NCBI GenBank assembly: GCA_024689285.1
Contig: JAILDR010000241.1
Coordinates: 1 to 17,955, forward strand
Reading direction: 5' to 3'
DNA from: Bacteroidales bacterium
Lineage (GTDB): Bacteria; Bacteroidota; Bacteroidia; Bacteroidales; F082
DNA length: 17,955 nucleotides
Shown here: positions 1-7,468 of the stretch, one piece after another
Numbering within the stretch: the first letter of the stretch is position 1
Layout of the letters: every line of letters begins with the position of its first letter
The notes under the pieces: model-generated
The model's input: only the letters and a program-made list of their open reading frames with translations
Databases searched by the model: none
What the model was told of the DNA's origin: nothing
Position numbers and translations under genes: made by a program

Positions 1-1706
1 CCTTCACCTGGGAAGACTTTGACATTTCCACTTCTGTCAATTGGCAATCGTCTCCCGAGATCACCTTACCCGCCAACGTGAAATATATCGCTATCTTCTG
101 TCATAATGAAACCCCCTCTTATGTCTATCTGGACGACATCAGCATCAGGGTTGACGTGCCCGCCAGCACTTGGAGCCAAGTCACTGCAAGCACCAGCCCC
201 GCCAACCTCACCAACCTTGCCCAGGGAACCACGTATGACGTGAAGGTGGTGCCCAGCTGCGGCGCATCCAGCGAAAGCGATGTGGTGACCTTCACCACCC
301 GGTCAGACGACTTCAAGTTTTTTGTCACCGAAGGCGACTGGAGCAACCCCAACAACTGGGAGCCCGTCGGCATCCCCACCATCGATCAGGATGTTGAACT
401 CTGCGCCGACGTCACCATCACCGGCATTGCCGAAGCCAACTACATCACCCAAGGCAACCATACCATCACCATCGAGGACGGCGGCCAGCTGAAGCACAGC
501 GAATACGGCATCAACAACGCCCTCACCGCCACCGTAAAGAAGAACATCACCGGCTATGGCGAGGGCGACGGCAACTGGTACCTCATCGCCAACCCGGTCA
601 TTAACCAAATCACCCCGAGCCAGGAAAACGGTCTGCTGAACGGTCCCTACGACCTCTACAGCTGGGATGCCACTGCCGCCGACGGCTTGGAATGGATCAA
701 CTTCAAGACGGAAAACAGTCCGTTCACCGCGCTGAACTACTCCATGAACGGCTACCTCTACGCCAACCAGAACGGCACCGAATTGAGCTTCTACGGTGCA
801 GTTCGCAACAGTAAGAGCTTCCAACTCAAATATGTTGAGAACCATGCGGATTCGTACGAATTCGGCGGCTGGGCGCTCCTTGGCAACCCCTTCGTGTGTG
901 ATGCCTACTTGGTCAGCGCCAACTATAACGGCACGGCATTGGCCTGCTACAGGATGAACGCCGAAGGCACCGGCTTTGAGGCCGTTGAAGGTGCCATCGC
1001 CCCTATGGAGGGTGTGCTCTATGAGGCTCCGTCAACCGGTTACGTCTATTTCACCAGAACGCCTCCCACCCGCAGCGGCATGCTCAACATGACGGTCACC
1101 CAAGGCCGCGCCACGGTCGATAACGCCATCATCCGCTTCGGCGAAGGCAACATGCTTGGCAAGATGAGCTTCCGCGAGGGCAGCACCAAGCTCTATATCC
1201 CGCAGGACGGCAAAGACTACGCCGTGGTCAACGCCGGACAATCGGGCGAAATCCCTGTCAATTTCAAGGCCAAGAAGAACGGCACCTACACACTGAATTT
1301 TAACGCCGAAGGTGTCATTGCGAGCGAAGCGAAGCAATCCAGCTTAACCAGTATGTTCAGCTATCTGCACCTTATTGATAACCTTACTGGCGATGATGTC
1401 AACTTGCTCGTTGGGCCGAGTTACACCTTTGAGGCTAAAACCACCGACTACGCCAGCCGCTTCAAATTGGTGTTTTCCAGCGGCGGTGTTGGAAACGATG
1501 CGCCTTTCGCCTTCATCAGCAACGGCAACATCATTGTCAACGGCGAAGGCACATTGCAAATCATTGACGTGCTGGGGCGTGTCGTTGCCCGTAGGGACGT
1601 GGCGCATGCGTCCGCCATATCCATCAGTGGGATGCCAGCAGGCGTGTATGTGTTACGCCTCATCAACGGCGACACTGTGAGGACGCAGAAGATAGTCATT
1701 GATTGA
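1..1706 (+). CDS. T9SS-exported multidomain surface protein, 5' end cut off by window
   Basis: The reading frame is open from base 3 with no credible start, so the GTG at 78 is internal and this is the C-terminal part of a longer protein. Domains in order: the end of a cleaved-adhesin/MAM-like beta-sandwich (VYLDDISI, about 123-146); a fibronectin type III-like domain (about 165-300); a region starting GDWSNPNNWEPVGIPT (about 325-375), of a kind common in Bacteroidales exported proteins; a beta-rich middle; and a T9SS type A sorting domain (about 1506-1703, with IIDVLGRVV, MPAGVYVLRL and a basic C-terminal strand). The family is secreted across the outer membrane and anchored at the surface. 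Substrate or ligand cannot be read. Two dispersed repeats are translated within it: VIASEAKQS (1314-1340) and RRDVAHASA (1589-1616). A terminator follows directly. Product class is fairly sure; specific role unknown. Confidence 0.85.
   Translation, partial: FTWEDFDISTSVNWQSSPEITLPANVKYIAIFCHNETPSYVYLDDISIRVDVPASTWSQVTASTSPANLTNLAQGTTYDVKVVPSCGASSESDVVTFTTRSDDFKFFVTEGDWSNPNNWEPVGIPTIDQDVELCADVTITGIAEANYITQGNHTITIEDGGQLKHSEYGINNALTATVKKNITGYGEGDGNWYLIANPVINQITPSQENGLLNGPYDLYSWDATAADGLEWINFKTENSPFTALNYSMNGYLYANQNGTELSFYGAVRNSKSFQLKYVENHADSYEFGGWALLGNPFVCDAYLVSANYNGTALACYRMNAEGTGFEAVEGAIAPMEGVLYEAPSTGYVYFTRTPPTRSGMLNMTVTQGRATVDNAIIRFGEGNMLGKMSFREGSTKLYIPQDGKDYAVVNAGQSGEIPVNFKAKKNGTYTLNFNAEGVIASEAKQSSLTSMFSYLHLIDNLTGDDVNLLVGPSYTFEAKTTDYASRFKLVFSSGGVGNDAPFAFISNGNIIVNGEGTLQIIDVLGRVVARRDVAHASAISISGMPAGVYVLRLINGDTVRTQKIVID
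1314..1340 (+). repeat. Dispersed GTCATTGCGAGC...GAAGCAATCC repeat inside a CDS
   Basis: A 27-bp segment has ATTGC and GCAAT ends and an internal GCGAA duplication. I recognise it from memory as a common dispersed repeat in Bacteroidota and other genomes. Here it is in frame and translated as VIASEAKQS. It interrupts a stretch that otherwise reads smoothly from TLNFNAEG to FSYLHLIDNLTGDD, so roughly 13 codons look inserted. Confidence 0.7.
1589..1616 (+). repeat. 28-bp repeat copy A, in frame in the sorting domain
   Basis: This copy starts CCGTAGGGACG and ends GCATGCGTCCGCC. It matches 25 of 28 bases of the segment at 13586-13613 in an unrelated gene. GGACG and CGTCC form an imperfect hairpin. 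It encodes RRDVAHASA between two strands of the T9SS sorting domain. Confidence 0.8.
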
Positions 1707-1724
1707 TGTCGGAAGCTATTTGTG

Positions 1725-1754
1725 AGGCGGTCAAGAGGGAATTGGCCGCCTTTT
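1725..1754 (+). terminator. Intrinsic terminator after the surface-protein gene
   Basis: A 10-bp stem (AGGCGGTCAA with TTGGCCGCCT, one G-T wobble) has a 7-base loop and is followed by TTTT. It starts 19 bases after the stop codon at 1706 and slightly overlaps the 3' end of the convergent kdsC-like gene. Confidence 0.75.
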
Positions 1755-2274
1755 ACCAAGCATAAGCTTCAGCCGTCATCCACTTCCCCTGCACCTTCAG
1801 CACCCGTTCAATTACATCACGCACGGCACCTTTACCGCCGGGGCATTCGCTGACGAATTTGCTAATGGCTTTCACTTCGGGAACGGCATCGGCAGGACAG
1901 GCGGGTAACCCTACGCGCTGCATCACGCGCAAATCGGGGATGTCATCACCCATGAAGATGATTTCATCAGGCTTCAGCCCGTTCTCTTTCATGTACTCGT
2001 CCAGCTTCACCACCTTGTTGGGGATGCCGGTGAACACGTCGGTGACACCGAGGCTGTTCATGCGGACGATGGTGGAAGGGCAGACCGCCCCTGAGATAAG
2101 AGCCACGTGATAGCCGAGCTTGGAGGCCAACTGCAGGGCGTAGCCGTCTTTCACGTTGGTGGCACGAAGGGGATGGCCCTCGAAGTCGCAGAAGACGGTG
2201 CCGTCGGTCATCACGCCGTCAAAGTCGAAGATGAAAGTGGTGATTTGTGAGAGGATTCCTTGGAGGTCGTTCAT
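1753..2274 (-). CDS. kdsC: 3-deoxy-D-manno-octulosonate 8-phosphate phosphatase, KdsC-type HAD
   Basis: This 173-residue cytosolic HAD phosphatase is predicted to hydrolyse Kdo-8-phosphate to Kdo plus phosphate in lipopolysaccharide core synthesis. Visible motifs: the catalytic loop DFDGVMTDG (nucleophile D17, acid/base D19), motif II LISG, and motif IV GDDIPDL. The ending GGKGAVRDVIERVLKVQGKW resembles KdsC. Length matches the C0-type KdsC family, which has no cap domain. The frame stays open upstream to 2337, but the ATG at 2274 fits the family start and lies 21 bases from a minus-strand TACTTTTG promoter, so it is preferred. The gene stands alone, divergent from rsfS and convergent with the surface-protein gene. 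Some KdsC-like proteins act on related sugar phosphates, so the exact substrate is inferred from family. Confidence 0.9.
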   Translation of the reverse strand: MNDLQGILSQITTFIFDFDGVMTDGTVFCDFEGHPLRATNVKDGYALQLASKLGYHVALISGAVCPSTIVRMNSLGVTDVFTGIPNKVVKLDEYMKENGLKPDEIIFMGDDIPDLRVMQRVGLPACPADAVPEVKAISKFVSECPGGKGAVRDVIERVLKVQGKWMTAEAYAW

Positions 2275-2295
2275 TTTTTCTTCAGTTTTGCGCTC

Positions 2296-2303
2296 CAAAA
2301 GTA
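2296..2303 (-). promoter_or_regulatory. Bacteroidetes -7 box for the kdsC-like gene
   Basis: The minus strand reads TACTTTTG, matching TAnnTTTG, 21 bases upstream of the chosen ATG at 2274. An A-rich tract lies just upstream, and no clean -33 TTTG at ideal spacing was seen. It lies back to back with the rsfS promoter. Confidence 0.55.
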
Positions 2304-2344
2304 AGGTTTTTTTGTCAAACCAAGGTTGATAATGCAAAAATGCT

Positions 2345-2353
2345 TACTTTTGC
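2345..2353 (+). promoter_or_regulatory. Bacteroidetes -7 box for rsfS-ftsH-LUD
   Basis: The sequence TACTTTTGC is a full match to TAnnTTTGC. It ends 13 bases before the ATG at 2367, implying a very short leader. It probably drives the run of three genes to 5493, since no other strong promoter was seen inside that run. Confidence 0.65.
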
Positions 2354-2366
2354 AACCTTATTTTTT

Positions 2367-2750
2367 ATGGATATGAGAGTAAGACATCAGAATGATAACG
2401 TAGAAGAAATCGTGGCCGCGACCATTGAGGCCATGGAAGCCGTGAAAGGCAAGGAAATCGTAACATTGGATCTTCGTGAGATTAACACGGCGGTGACGGA
2501 CTATTTCGTCATCTGCCACGCTGCCTCCAAGACGCAGGTCGACGCCATTGCCGACAAAGTGGAGGACCTGGTCTTTGAAAAAACGAAGGCTAAACCCTAT
2601 CATGTGGAAGGTCGCGACAATACGGAATGGATTTTGATAGACTTCGTGGATGTCGTCGTCCACGTGTTCCTCGAGGCGGCTCGCAGCTACTACAAATTGG
2701 AGGAACTTTGGGCCGATGCTGAACGTATCGTGAAGCAAAACGAAGATTAA
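2367..2750 (+). CDS. rsfS: Ribosome silencing factor RsfS (Iojap/DUF143)
   Basis: RsfS binds ribosomal protein uL14 on the 50S subunit and blocks subunit joining, lowering translation during starvation. The 127-residue product shows the Iojap fold signature: VTLDLREINTAVTDYFVICHAASKTQVDAIAD, then HVEGRDNTEWILIDFVDVVVHVF and a C-terminal YYKLEELW (quoted here in family order; exact boundaries are approximate). The frame is open back to 2247, but that segment would overlap the promoter and the opposite gene and adds no family residues. ATG 2367, or ATG 2373 two codons on, is therefore preferred. It lies 24 bases before ftsH, the usual neighbour in Bacteroidales, so co-transcription is likely. 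Identification is strong; only the exact start is uncertain. Confidence 0.93.
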   Translation: MDMRVRHQNDNVEEIVAATIEAMEAVKGKEIVTLDLREINTAVTDYFVICHAASKTQVDAIADKVEDLVFEKTKAKPYHVEGRDNTEWILIDFVDVVVHVFLEAARSYYKLEELWADAERIVKQNED

Positions 2751-2774
2751 CAATGTTAAAACCAATTATTTAGA

Positions 2775-4814
2775 ATGAGCGACAACAATCCCAATGCGGG
2801 CGGACAACAACCGAACGGTCCCCAACAGCCCAAGCAGCCCAATCGCAAACCCAATGGCAAGAGACGTGTCAGTCTGTACTGGATTTATGCCATTTTGTTC
2901 GTTGTGCTGATTGGTATGCAGTTTTTTGGCAGAGATACTACTACTCAAGAGGAAATCGACCAAGGTCGACTGATAGAATTACTTCAAAAGCAAGAGATTG
3001 CGAAGATTGAATTGGTCAACAAGGAAGATGCTGAAATTTACCTCAACGAGAAGGGTTTGTCGAATAACTTCCCGGAGAGCCAAACGCTGGGCGGCACCAC
3101 CGTCAAGCCAAACTATACCTACAAAATAGGCTCGCTGGAGCGTTTTGAGGAGATGGTGGAGACAGCGCAGCAGGATATTGCCAATCCTGTGTATATCAAG
3201 AATGTGAGCCGCTCCAGATGGATGTCGGAGTTTCTGCTGACTTGGATGCTCCCGTTGCTGTTGCTTGTCGTGTTTTGGGTTTTCATCATGCGCGGTATGG
3301 GCAATGGTATGGGAGGCGCAGGTCAGATTTTCAACATCGGGAAGTCGAGGGCGCAGCTTTATGACAAGAACGCCGGAAATGTCAATGTGACCTTCAAGGA
3401 TGTGGCTGGTTTGGAAGAAGCCAAGGTGGAAATCATGGAAGTTGTGGATTTCCTGAAGAATCCTGAGAAATACACCAAACTCGGAGGCAAGATTCCGAAG
3501 GGCGTGCTGCTGGTTGGCCCTCCCGGAACGGGTAAGACCTTGCTGGCCAAGTCGGTGGCAGGCGAAGCCAATGTGCCTTTCTTCAGCCTGTCGGGCTCCG
3601 ATTTCGTCGAGATGTTTGTGGGCGTGGGTGCCTCGCGTGTGCGCGACCTCTTTAACAATGCCAAGTCGAAAGCACCTTGTATTATTTTTATTGATGAGAT
3701 CGACGCCATCGGACGTGCCCGTGGAAAGAGTGCACTGACGGGTGGTAATGATGAGCGTGAGAGCACGTTGAACCAGCTGCTTACCGAGATGGACGGCTTC
3801 GGCACCAACTCGGGTGTTATCGTGCTGGCCGCCACCAACCGCGCTGATATTTTGGATAAGGCCCTACTCCGCGCAGGCCGTTTCGACCGTCAGATTTATG
3901 TTGAGCTGCCCGACATTGTGGGCCGTAAGGAAATCTTTGAGGTGCACATGCGTGGCCTGAAGCTGGGCAAGGATGTCGATAAGGACTTTTTGGCCAAGCA
4001 GACCCCGGGATTCTCAGGCGCCGATATCGCCAACGTGTGTAACGAGGCTGCGCTGATGGCTGCCCGCAAAGGCAAGGAAGAAATCGACAAGCAGGACTTC
4101 CTCGATGCCGTCGACCGTATCATCGGAGGCTTGGAGAAGAAGAACAAGATTATTACGCCCGAGGAGAAGAAAGTCATCGCTTTCCACGAGGCGGGACACG
4201 CCACCACGAGCTGGTTGCTGCAATATGCCCATCCGTTGGTGAAGGTGACCATTGTGCCGCGTGGCAACTCATTGGGAGCTGCCTGGTATCTGCCTGAAGA
4301 GCGTCAGATTACGACGAAGGAGCAGATGTATCACGAGATGATTGCCACTTTGGGCGGCCGTGCTGCCGAGCAGGTCGTCTTTGGACAAATCTCGACCGGC
4401 GCCCTCTCTGACCTTGAGAAGGTGACCAAACAGGCTTTCGCGATGGTGACATACTACGGATTGGATGACGAAATCGGCAACCTGAGCTATTACGACTCAA
4501 CAGGCCAGCAGGACTACAGCCTGACGAAGCCCTACAGCGAGAAGACTGCCGAGACGATTGACAAGCAAGTGAGCAAAATCATAGAAAAAGCCTATCAAGA
4601 AGCCGTGGGCATCCTTACTGACCATCGCGACGGATTGACAAAACTCGCCACCAAGCTTATTGAGGAAGAGGTCATCTTTGGGGAAGACCTGGAACACATC
4701 TTCGGTAAGCGTCCGTGGGGTAACTCGGAAGACGAGAAACTGAAGAACGCCGCTCTGAAAGCTGCTGAGAATGAATCTGACACACAACCTGAAAACGAAA
4801 CTGAAAACGCTTAA
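2775..4814 (+). CDS. ftsH: ATP-dependent zinc metalloprotease FtsH
   Basis: FtsH is a hexameric inner-membrane AAA+ protease that extracts and degrades membrane and regulatory proteins. The 679-residue product is a normal length. In order: a Gln/Pro/Asn-rich N-terminal tail; a first membrane helix (about 34-52); a periplasmic domain; a second helix (about 153-172); Walker A GPPGTGKT (248-255); Walker B FIDEID (305-310); the second region of homology with arginine-finger residues in RAGRFDR (366-372); zinc motif HEAGH (471-475); and a likely third zinc ligand D546. The SRH reads LLRAGRF where many phyla have LLRPGRF. The tail ends in an acidic, Asn-rich low-complexity segment. All catalytic residues are present. 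It sits between rsfS and a LUD-domain gene in one orientation. Confidence 0.98.
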   Translation: MSDNNPNAGGQQPNGPQQPKQPNRKPNGKRRVSLYWIYAILFVVLIGMQFFGRDTTTQEEIDQGRLIELLQKQEIAKIELVNKEDAEIYLNEKGLSNNFPESQTLGGTTVKPNYTYKIGSLERFEEMVETAQQDIANPVYIKNVSRSRWMSEFLLTWMLPLLLLVVFWVFIMRGMGNGMGGAGQIFNIGKSRAQLYDKNAGNVNVTFKDVAGLEEAKVEIMEVVDFLKNPEKYTKLGGKIPKGVLLVGPPGTGKTLLAKSVAGEANVPFFSLSGSDFVEMFVGVGASRVRDLFNNAKSKAPCIIFIDEIDAIGRARGKSALTGGNDERESTLNQLLTEMDGFGTNSGVIVLAATNRADILDKALLRAGRFDRQIYVELPDIVGRKEIFEVHMRGLKLGKDVDKDFLAKQTPGFSGADIANVCNEAALMAARKGKEEIDKQDFLDAVDRIIGGLEKKNKIITPEEKKVIAFHEAGHATTSWLLQYAHPLVKVTIVPRGNSLGAAWYLPEERQITTKEQMYHEMIATLGGRAAEQVVFGQISTGALSDLEKVTKQAFAMVTYYGLDDEIGNLSYYDSTGQQDYSLTKPYSEKTAETIDKQVSKIIEKAYQEAVGILTDHRDGLTKLATKLIEEEVIFGEDLEHIFGKRPWGNSEDEKLKNAALKAAENESDTQPENETENA

Positions 4815-4818
4815 TATC

Positions 4819-5493
4819 ATGGCTTGGGGGACAAAAACCGACAACGAGGATGTCTCCTTCAAGGAGCAGATACTGGCTAAGGTGCGCAATGCCCTCATTG
4901 AGAAGCCGGAGGCCATGTTCATGGACGTCGACCAACGTTCAGAAACATGGGTGCCCATCAGCGAGGATGACGGCACAGCCATCACCTTTGCGCAGAACTT
5001 CAAGGACTTAGGAGGCATCTTCATCTATCTTGAAAGCAAAAATGAATTTGCCGAATGCCTCCGTCAGCTGGCTCCTGAAAACGGATGGGAACCCGTATGG
5101 TGCACCAGCCCTGCTATGCAAGCTTTACTTAAGCGTTACGGTATTGACTACACAGAGGCCTCAGAACGTGAGCCGAAGCAGAAACTGGTGAGCCTGACCG
5201 ACTGCGAATGCCTTGTGGCTCAGACGGGAAGTGTGCTCCTGTCGGATGATTTGTCGGGCTCGCGCCTGTCTTATGCTTTGCCCGATGTGCTGCTGGTCTT
5301 TGCCACTACCGACCAGATTGTGGGTGGTGTGAAAGAGGCTTTCCGCTATGTCAGGAATCATCATGGCAACAAAATGCCATCGCAGCTGACTTTCGTCACC
5401 GGCCCCAGCCGCACTACCGACATTGAACAGACTTTGGTCATCGGAGCCAACGGCATACGACAGGTGGCGGTGTTTTTGGTCGATGCTGAATAA
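4819..5493 (+). CDS. LUD-domain protein (LutC/YkgG family)
   Basis: This 224-residue cytosolic protein of the LUD (LutC/DUF162) family carries its hallmark C-terminal motif TGPSRTTDIEQTLVIGANG. LutC is part of the LutABC L-lactate oxidation complex. The isolated Bacteroidales copy beside ftsH has no lutA or lutB partner here, so lactate utilisation is not established. The central TDCECLVAQTGSVLL segment is the usual conserved strand/loop. The frame is open from ATG 4771, but that start lies inside ftsH. ATG 4819, 4 bases after the ftsH stop, gives the family-like N terminus MAWGTKTDN and implies translational coupling. In Bacteroides-type genomes I recall cdsA following this gene; here secreted-protein genes follow instead. 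Confidence 0.88.
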   Translation: MAWGTKTDNEDVSFKEQILAKVRNALIEKPEAMFMDVDQRSETWVPISEDDGTAITFAQNFKDLGGIFIYLESKNEFAECLRQLAPENGWEPVWCTSPAMQALLKRYGIDYTEASEREPKQKLVSLTDCECLVAQTGSVLLSDDLSGSRLSYALPDVLLVFATTDQIVGGVKEAFRYVRNHHGNKMPSQLTFVTGPSRTTDIEQTLVIGANGIRQVAVFLVDAE

Positions 5494-5537
5494 TTGGATA
5501 AAAAGTGGAAATTTGTTTCTGTTTTATCCAAAAATGC

Positions 5538-5546
5538 TATTTTTGC
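5538..5546 (+). promoter_or_regulatory. Bacteroidetes promoter for the tandem secreted-protein pair
   Basis: The sequence TATTTTTGC is a full match to TAnnTTTGC. A TTTG at 5512-5515 lies 22 bases upstream, close to the expected -33 spacing. The start codon at 5566 is 20 bases downstream. It probably drives both paralogues, since only 22 bases separate them. Confidence 0.65.
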
Positions 5547-5565
5547 GTCGACTAAATCTATCAAC

Positions 5566-7446
5566 ATGAAAAAACAGCTATTCCTTATTATGGCTCTTGT
5601 GGCTTCATTCGTGCTGCAAGCCCAATGGGTCGATGATCCGACGCGCAACACTTCCATCGCCAATTGCGCCAACGGTGCTGGAGAGGTGCTTGTTTCAACC
5701 GACATTACGACGGGTGACTCCTACGTGCAATGGCTTTACCAAGGCGAAAACGGCTGGTCGCCGTGGTTGCAGCGTGTCAATTTTGAAGGTGTGCCGCAAT
5801 GGCCAGCCGACGGAATTCATGTCACCACTCCCGATTTTGCCACCTGGTCGCCAGGCTATGCTATGACCGCTGTCAACGGAGGCATGGTATCGGTGTTCCG
5901 CACCCTTGGGCCTCAACATTGGGCTGTTAAGGTCAATGCCGACGGCACCTTCCCGTGGGGTGAACATGGCATCGTGCTTTTCGATGGTGAAGGCGGTGGC
6001 CGCTCTGGAGTGTTGTCCACCTATAGTTATAATCACGACGAAGGTATCTGGGCCATTGGTACTGATATGGACAGCACCTTCCTCCAATATATCGCTGCCG
6101 ACGGCACATTGTATCCCAAGGTCACCATCAAAGACCCTGCAAAGAAATGTTCCAATGGCCTGTTGGTGCCTGCTGAAAACGGTGTCTTTGTAGTGTATTC
6201 CAAACACACCCTCCAAGGCTACACCACTTACAACAAGGAAATCCACATCGCAGGATACAACCAGAACGGCGAACAGATTTTCCCCGAGACGCTGCTGTTC
6301 GGACTTCAGTCCGTGGGTGCCAGCTATGTCCATTATGCGATTCCCGACACCAAGGGAGGCGGCTATGTCTATCAATTCCACAACGGTATAGGCGGCGTGT
6401 ATAATACTTATGTCACGCATTTCGACCAGAGCGGTACGCCCACGATCTCCGACCTCAACGGCATTGCTGTGCATAGTCCCGACTACTCCAATTTTTACAC
6501 CAATGCCTACGCCACCGTCGACCCCGTGAGCAACGACCTCATTATCGCCTATCTTCAAAAGGATGCGGCCTCTCAATCCCAGCACCGAGTCTATGTCAAC
6601 CGTATCACGGCCACGGGCGAGAAGCCATGGGGTGACGGCATTCTTGTGGCGGACTACGCAAACGTCTCTTATGGCGACATCCACGTGGATGCCATCGATG
6701 CCATTGATGGATTTGTCGTGACCTACGGTACGGGTCAAGGCCGCGTTGAGGCGGTGGGCTACGACATGGAAGGCAATCTGCTGTGGAACACCACGATGAG
6801 CTCGACGAACTACAATAAATCCATCAGCGAAAACACTTCGGGCTTTTATAACGGACAATGCGTTGTGGCATGGGTCAATACCGACAATGGTGGCGTCTAT
6901 GGCCAGAACATCGGATGGGACGGCAATTTGGGTGAGGTCAGCCCACTGCCACCTCCGCCATTGCCTTGCTGCTACGAGCCCACCAATTTCCAAGGCGATT
7001 ATGTTTACGATGCGGAGGCAGCTGCATACGGTGCCTTGCTCTCCTGGGAGACTCCTGAATACAGCGTTCTGCACTACAACCTCTACCGACACCATCTTGA
7101 AGAGGGGACAACAGACATCGTTGAAGTGGATGCCAATGCCACCTCTTATTTCGACGAGACAGCCCCCGGCACGTATAAATACCAACTCACAGCCATGTAC
7201 GATAACTTAGAGTCGGATTTCGCCCTGACTCCTGAAGGAGAGAACTTCATTATCATAGAGGTGACATCGGTTGCTGAAGACGTAAACGACAAAGAAATCG
7301 TTACCCTCCTGAACATCTTTACCACTAACGGCCAACTCATTCGCAATGCCAAATTGGATGAGCTGAGTGCTGGCGCTTACATCGTTCAGGGACTAACCGC
7401 CTCGGGCAAACTTGTCACAAAGAAGGTTGTTGTAAATAAGGAATAA
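5566..7446 (+). CDS. Secreted repeat protein with T9SS sorting domain, tandem paralogue 1
   Basis: The 626-residue precursor starts with a Sec signal peptide (MKKQLFLIMALVASFVLQAQ, cleavage before WVDDP). The body has recurrent beta-repeat motifs of the form N-x-DG/EG-x3-W-x-DG, for example GVPQWPADG, NADGTFPWGEHG, TATGEKPWGDG and DMEGNLLW. These resemble blades of a beta-propeller; no enzyme motif is visible. A Pro-rich CC-containing linker leads to an Fn3-like domain (about 466-566). A T9SS type A sorting domain closes the protein (about 580-626: LLNIFTTNGQLI, ELSAGAYIVQGL, VTKKVVV). The start at 5566 is set by the signal peptide, although the frame is open to 5494. The gene is paralogous along its whole length to the one 22 bases downstream. 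Likely cell-surface or secreted; ligand unknown. Confidence 0.88.
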   Translation: MKKQLFLIMALVASFVLQAQWVDDPTRNTSIANCANGAGEVLVSTDITTGDSYVQWLYQGENGWSPWLQRVNFEGVPQWPADGIHVTTPDFATWSPGYAMTAVNGGMVSVFRTLGPQHWAVKVNADGTFPWGEHGIVLFDGEGGGRSGVLSTYSYNHDEGIWAIGTDMDSTFLQYIAADGTLYPKVTIKDPAKKCSNGLLVPAENGVFVVYSKHTLQGYTTYNKEIHIAGYNQNGEQIFPETLLFGLQSVGASYVHYAIPDTKGGGYVYQFHNGIGGVYNTYVTHFDQSGTPTISDLNGIAVHSPDYSNFYTNAYATVDPVSNDLIIAYLQKDAASQSQHRVYVNRITATGEKPWGDGILVADYANVSYGDIHVDAIDAIDGFVVTYGTGQGRVEAVGYDMEGNLLWNTTMSSTNYNKSISENTSGFYNGQCVVAWVNTDNGGVYGQNIGWDGNLGEVSPLPPPPLPCCYEPTNFQGDYVYDAEAAAYGALLSWETPEYSVLHYNLYRHHLEEGTTDIVEVDANATSYFDETAPGTYKYQLTAMYDNLESDFALTPEGENFIIIEVTSVAEDVNDKEIVTLLNIFTTNGQLIRNAKLDELSAGAYIVQGLTASGKLVTKKVVVNKE

Positions 7447-7468
7447 AAGGAACTTAAATTATATCATC

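Noticed and set aside
303..845. Antisense open frame within the first gene
   Set aside because: Val/Ala/Gly-rich composition typical of reverse-strand translation of GC-rich DNA; no start context.
2247..2366. N-terminal extension of rsfS
   Set aside because: It overlaps the kdsC-like start and both promoters, and adds about 40 residues absent from the family.
4771..4818. Earlier start for the LUD gene inside ftsH
   Set aside because: The extension is the ftsH tail read in another frame. ATG 4819 gives the family-like N terminus.
5695..7185. Long antisense open frame (496 codons) opposite secreted paralogue 1
   Set aside because: It mirrors a GC-rich real gene, has no family-like sequence, signal peptide or promoter. 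The plus-strand gene has signal peptide, domains and a paralogue.
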